A DNA stretch of 64,000 bases from assembly GCF_902686445.1 (NCBI RefSeq), contig NC_062213.1, positions 10,103,241-10,167,240 of the forward strand, given 5' to 3'. Under the pieces are notes generated by a model. The model did no database searches and was not told the DNA's origin. It worked only from the letters and a program-made list of their open reading frames with translations. This document shows positions 59,545-64,000 of the stretch, in pieces. This stretch comes from Sciurus carolinensis (lineage: Eukaryota; Chordata; Mammalia; Rodentia; Sciuridae). Each line of letters opens with the position of its first letter. The stretch's first letter is position 1. The position numbers and the translations under genes are program-made.

Positions 59545-60708
59545 CTTGTCTCCCCTCAAGAGCACACACAATTCCGTGCCACCTGAAATGGTGCAGGACG
59601 GGATGCCCCCTCTGCTCAGTCGTGGATCTAACTTTGAGCTTCTCTCTCTAGTGTTCACGCCGCTTCTCTATTTCAGTCAACACTGTGGAATTCCGCGGTT
59701 GCCAGAACCTCGACAAATTGGTGCAGTGTGATGTGTGAAGGCCACTGCGACTCCACAAGGTCACCTCCATCCCCACCCCATCCTTCTGGGCTGCTTCCAA
59801 GTCCGTCTCCTGTGTGGCACTGGTGGCAACTTGAGGCAGCCTGGGGCAGGAACATGCCCTGCGTCCTCACACCTGGCTCAGGCAGTCACCCCTACTGCCC
59901 GTGTCACTCAGGTCGTGGTGGATGAGAACACAGAGGCGTGGAGAAAACAGGGCTGGACATTGAAACGGGTCCCACCCACCCCAAGAGCCACTCCATTTTA
60001 CTTCTGCCCACCTGTGCACCAGCCATGGCCTCTGGTCAGGGAGCCTCTGCTCTGGCTGTGGTCATTTCAGAGCTAAACTCCTTGGCTTGCCAGGAGAGGC
60101 ATGAGGTAAATACAGCTGCACTCCCCGCAGCCAGCCTGCCCCTCAGGGCACAGGAACCGCTGGGCACTGGGCCACATGGTGGACGCCAAGCATCACATTC
60201 TGAGACTGCCAGCCACAACTGGAGGAGTCATTGAGTGCTGTCCCCAGTACATGAAGCAGGACGGTGGAGCAGGGAGGAAAGTCGTGCATTCTGGTTAGAC
60301 GTGCTAAGAAGACAGGAGGGACTCTGAGGGGAGGGACCCAAGTGCCAAAAAGCTGGAAAATCTGTGAGCTTCTCTCCAGACTGAGACTCAGCCACGCTGG
60401 ATCTGACACACACTGACCCTCAACTCTTAGACTGTGAAGCTCTGCTAAGTCCTTTCACTCAACCTCTGCTTCCTGGTAGGAGCACTGACATGACAGAGAT
60501 GACAGCCAACGTGACGCTGCTTTTACAGAAGCGTGGACTGGGGCTCAGAGAGGCTGGGACACAGCCCAGCGCCACACCGCTGGGAAGCTGGCCAGCAGTT
60601 GCATTTAGACTGAATCCAAGCCCAGGGGCTCCTCTGACACAGTGGCCCGTTCAACTAGGAGCAAAGAGGAGGGCACCCCACCTCGAGAATGTGGAGGCGA
60701 CTCTGGTG
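59545..60708. other. Non-coding stretch, no gene recognised
   Basis: GC-richer sequence with several overlapping 60-113 codon frames, none with a domain. 60490-60660 resembles an old SINE scrap ('ctgcttttacagaagcgtgg'), which is weak. Confidence 0.4.
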
Positions 60709-60709
60709 T

Positions 60710-61140
60710 GTGCCTGTGTTAGCTTTTTCACTGTTGTGACTAGGGAATCTGACCAGAGCAACTGTAGAGGAGAAACAGTTTAGCTGGAGGCTCATGTTTT
60801 CAGAGATCTAAGTCCCTGAACAGCCGACTCCATTCCTCAGGGCTCGAGGTGAGGCAGGACATCATGGCAGAAGAGTGTGGCAGAGAGAAGCAGCTCACAT
60901 TTTGATCAGGAAACAGAGAGACTCCACTCACCAGATACAAATATATGCACCCAAAGCCACGCCACAGTTCCCATCTTCTCCAGCCTCAACCCACTTCAGT
61001 TACCCTGTTAATCCATCAGGGATTAAATCAGCGATTGGGTCAAGACTCTCACAACCCAGTCATTTCTCCTCTGAACCTTCTTGCGCTGTCTCACACGTGA
61101 GCTTTTGGGGGACACCTCACCTCCAAACCATAACAGTGCC
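60710..61140 (-). mobile_element. Solo ERVL-MaLR LTR with 5-bp TSD, antisense
   Basis: The LTR spans 60715-61135 (421 bp), from 'tgtgttagctttttcactgt' to 'ctccaaaccataaca', with canonical TG...CA ends. gtgcc flanks it at 60710-60714 and 61136-61140. It is closely related to the copy at 56876, both antisense and 3.4 kb apart. No internal region is attached. Confidence 0.9.
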
Positions 61141-61744
61141 TTACCGCACCCTTCAGCTCCCACTTGAACTTGACCGAGGCTGCCTCAGGCTGACCTTGGA
61201 AATCAACAGCATCAATAGGCACATGAGTTAATTGATTGGGATTTATGTCATGTTAGTTTGGATTCATTTAGGGGCATACAACATAGAATAAAAATAAGTG
61301 GATGAAAACAGAGCAACATTTACTTTTCCCTCATTGAACGGGAGTCTGGAAGTGAGGAATCCAGGGCTATCATGGAGGTTCCATGGGGTCATTAGGGAAC
61401 GGGCTTCTAATTTTCAGGTCCTCTATGATTTCTCGTTGAGTGTGACCCAGGACCTGATAGAGTTGCTAGAATGCCAACATCACAGTCATGGACAAAGGAA
61501 AACGTGCACGTTCACAGTTGGCTTTCAGGAGCCTTCTTGAAGTTCCTGCACATCTCAACTTCCTTCTCCACTAATTGGTTGAGACTGGCTACACAGCGAC
61601 TCTGGACTTCAGGACAGGCTAGGGGACGGAGTTGGAGTCTGTTCCGCATGGCAGTCTTCCCAGCTGAAACCAAGACTTGTCACAAAACAAACCTGGCAGA
61701 CCACACGAGTGCACATGAACCACGGTGGACCACGGTCAGAGGGA

Positions 61745-61920
61745 TTTCTCTGCTGTCTCGTTCAGTGTGTGGCCTCAGGCCAGTCACTAACTTCTCTGAG
61801 CTCTGGTGTCCTCCTGTATCAGACAAGTGTAACCTTCCTGTTTACACCGGTGTTGTGAGGGTGAAATGAGTTAATACCCATAACAAGGGGCCTTGCCTGG
61901 CTCAGCCATGTTCTCAGCCA
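61745..61920 (+). mobile_element. MIR SINE, sense
   Basis: 'gtgtggcctcaggccagtca', 'cttctctgagctctggtgtc', 'gttgtgagggtgaaatgagt' and 'ggggccttgcctggctcagc' follow the MIR order. Confidence 0.75.
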
Positions 61921-62004
61921 AGTTAAACAGAAGTGGCCACCCAGGTCCAGGGGTGACTTCACCTGCACCAGGACGTGGGCTTTCCCCCTGCCAGGTAGAC
62001 GTCA

Positions 62005-62105
62005 TGGCCCCATTTTACAGAGAAGGAAACTGAGTCCAGGAGTCATCACACAACTGGCGGGGCTGGGATCTGCGTCAGGGTTTTTCCGGTTCACCACCTC
62101 ATCTG
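62005..62105 (-). mobile_element. MIR SINE, antisense
   Basis: 'ggccccattttacagagaag', then 'gaaactgagtccaggagtca' and 'cacaactggcggggctggga' are the complement of the MIR core. Confidence 0.7.
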
Positions 62106-62109
62106 TGCC

Positions 62110-62990
62110 GCTTTGCTCAAGGGAGGAGGATCCCTGCAGACTTTATGCCTTAGGATCCCAGGATGTTGCGGAAGTTCTGCTTCCTCATGGGATCATTCGT
62201 CAGGCCTTGTGTTACAACCTGTGATTTTGAAATTGGTCTCTGCCTCCCAGGAGGAGCACCCGGTCGCCAGCGCTGCTCCTGCTGGTCCTGTGTCAGTCAG
62301 GGCCTATCAGCTTTTCTTCTTCCATGACCTGAGAGCAAGACGGTAAGAGTCGATGCCTGCCTCTAATGTCATCTGAAGTTTCAAAACGACACAATTGGGA
62401 ATATATTTGACTCCAAGTGACTGAAAACTCAGCAGACCCGTTTCATGAAGGGGAGGTCTCTGGGGCCTGGTCAGGCAGGCCAGGGCTGGACTGGCTCTTT
62501 CCAAGCTCCTCGCCCCTCATCTTCAGCACCCTCCTTTCATTTTACAGGTAGGAAATGGCTGCTGGTCCTTCAAGCATCACGTGGGGATTTCGGACAGCAA
62601 GGACAGTCAGGACAGCACAAACGGCCGAGTGGTCTGCTCACTGCACACCAGGGCCTACGTCGTGGCCAATGTGTGTCCCATTAACCACCACTGCAGGAGG
62701 CCTGCCGGGAGCCTGGAGACTCAGTGGCTTTAATGGCCTGGGTTTGCTGACGTTGCTCTATGTCCAGCCTGGCCAGCTGAGCCTGCGCTGGACAGCGGCC
62801 CTCCCCCAGCAGGTCCTTGGACTGGAGGTCAGCCAAATCCCTGCACAGGAATGTAACGAGGAGACTCTGATGACCAAAGAATTGCAGATCCATAGACTCC
62901 ACTTCGAGAATGCTTTTTCTAGTCAGGAAAATTCTCACACTTGACTCTCATTTTTGACGTTTGTACTGTAGGCACATCACATACAGAAAT
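62110..62990. other. Non-coding stretch, no gene recognised
   Basis: Overlapping frames on both strands (for example 62555-62944) have no domain. No repeat named. Confidence 0.4.
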
Positions 62991-63009
62991 CCAATCCCAA
63001 AGTAACCTG

Positions 63010-63150
63010 CCATGCTGGGAATACTAGACTCTTTATTACAGATGGGAAACTTAGGGTTCATTGAGATTGAGTGACTTCTCCAAATTGTTTAATAAAACAG
63101 AGTCTGGATTCAAACTCAGGTCTATCTTATTCAAACCCATGAGCATCTTA
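63010..63150 (-). mobile_element. MIR SINE, antisense
   Basis: 'ctctttattacagatgggaa', 'agattgagtgacttctccaa' and 'ctggattcaaactcaggtct' are the complement of the MIR core. Confidence 0.7.
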
Positions 63151-63154
63151 TTAA

Positions 63155-64000
63155 ATATGTTTATTTTATATATACTGTACCATACAGATTTATAAGAAAA
63201 ACACATGAAATTCCATCTGTTTGTATAGACAAGTTCATAGCCTTACCTCCGTGGACATATACAGAATCCCAAACTCCTTCCTTATATCAAAACATTGCAG
63301 TGACTTATTTTTTTCATTGCAATGTCTCTTTAAATAAACTCTACTATTTTTTTCCCCATTAATTAGCCAGGTTGCTAAGCTGGCACCGTGAGGTGGTGTT
63401 AAAGTGTCCCCAGCTTAATAGTGCCTCATCAGCACAGAGGCAGGTGTGCAGTTACCTCCTGGAGGGCTGGCTGGGTGCAGTTAGCACCCTCCGCTGCTGG
63501 CTGCGGTCAGGAATGGACACTCAGCAGAAGCAGTAGTGGGTGTGCTGCAGGCTTCAGCCAATCCCGGGGTCAGAGAAGACCAAGCCCTCTGCCCAGCAGT
63601 GTTCTTCCCATTCTCTGCTCCTCTGGTGGTGCCACCCTCTGCATCTCAGGCCCCAGCTCCCAGAGGCCAGGCTTCCCGGACTTGCATTCCAGGTTGGACT
63701 TGTTCTGTCTCTGGCTGCCCTTTGGGTAGAGTCCACTGCATCTTAGGTAATGAGGCAGACTGGCTGTGAGGTGGGCTAACAGGACAGGGCCCGAGCAACT
63801 CCCTGCCCCATGGAAACACCACCTCTGCCTGCAGAGCTCGGTGATGGCGGAGGAGCTGGGGGCAGGTAAGGGGGAGCACGGAAGGAGCCTCCCAGGGGAT
63901 ATTACTCCACGTAGGACTTTCTGTAGCCCAACTGTGTGACCTGGGCTGTGCTGTGGATCACCCCTCAGCATTAACCCCAGGGATGCCCAACGCAGCCAGT
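63155..64000. other. Non-coding stretch to window end
   Basis: GC-rich from 63420. Frames up to 133 codons occur on both strands over the same interval with no domain, which is the pattern of chance frames in GC-rich DNA. Confidence 0.4.

Noticed and set aside
1..64000. CRISPR array, operon, prophage or other prokaryote-type system
   Set aside because: No regularly spaced repeats with unique spacers, no dense collinear ORFs, and the SINE/LINE/LTR content is mammalian.

Overview
The window looks like ordinary mammalian intronic and intergenic DNA. The repeats point to a rodent of the squirrel family (ground squirrel or marmot type). They include ID SINEs with a squirrel-type 3' extension, a dimeric B1-ID SINE, many copies of one ERVL-MaLR LTR family, and L1 copies sharing one 3'-UTR type, over a background of old MIR, L2, MER5 and L1M relics. 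The taxon is inferred from remembered repeat families, not from a search. No bacterial, viral or other compact gene arrangement is present, and most of the short open reading frames are chance or lie inside repeats.

Host gene: two exons on the + strand can be supported. An internal 80-bp exon at 31849-31928 and a terminal coding exon at 42185-42362 are joined by a phase-2 intron of about 10.3 kb. Together they encode the charged, probably disordered C-terminus of a protein I do not recognise, followed by a 3' UTR with an ATTAAA signal at 42529. Sequence upstream of 31849 would then be largely introns of this gene, and sequence after about 42560 is downstream of it. One more exon-like ORF lies at about 12004-12190.

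Layout: 1-5160 holds an L1M 3' end, an L2 and a MIR. 5167-5607 is a MaLR LTR. 7196-9265 is an old 5'-inverted L1. 10886-11095 is a B1-ID SINE and 11448-11857 a solo LTR. 15360-19930 is AT-rich and contains old antisense L1M. 20146-20598 is a solo LTR with target-site duplications (TSDs). 20987-24543 is a twin-primed L1 with TSDs and a probable 3' transduction. 25500-31848 has SINEs and old repeats. 34315-40190 has LTRs, L1 3' ends and a MaLR internal region. 43316-45250 has an LTR and ERV-like sequence. 48534-55264 is a full-length L1 with perfect TSDs. 55342-64000 has an ID SINE, two LTRs and old MIR/L2.

The most informative object is the full-length L1. It has a YY1-type start, a 5' UTR built from about ten degenerate ~67-bp monomers, an intact 337-codon ORF1, and an ORF2 broken by two frameshifts and one stop. 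I found no evidence for a novel multi-gene system. The findings are mainly about retrotransposon structure and the unidentified host gene.
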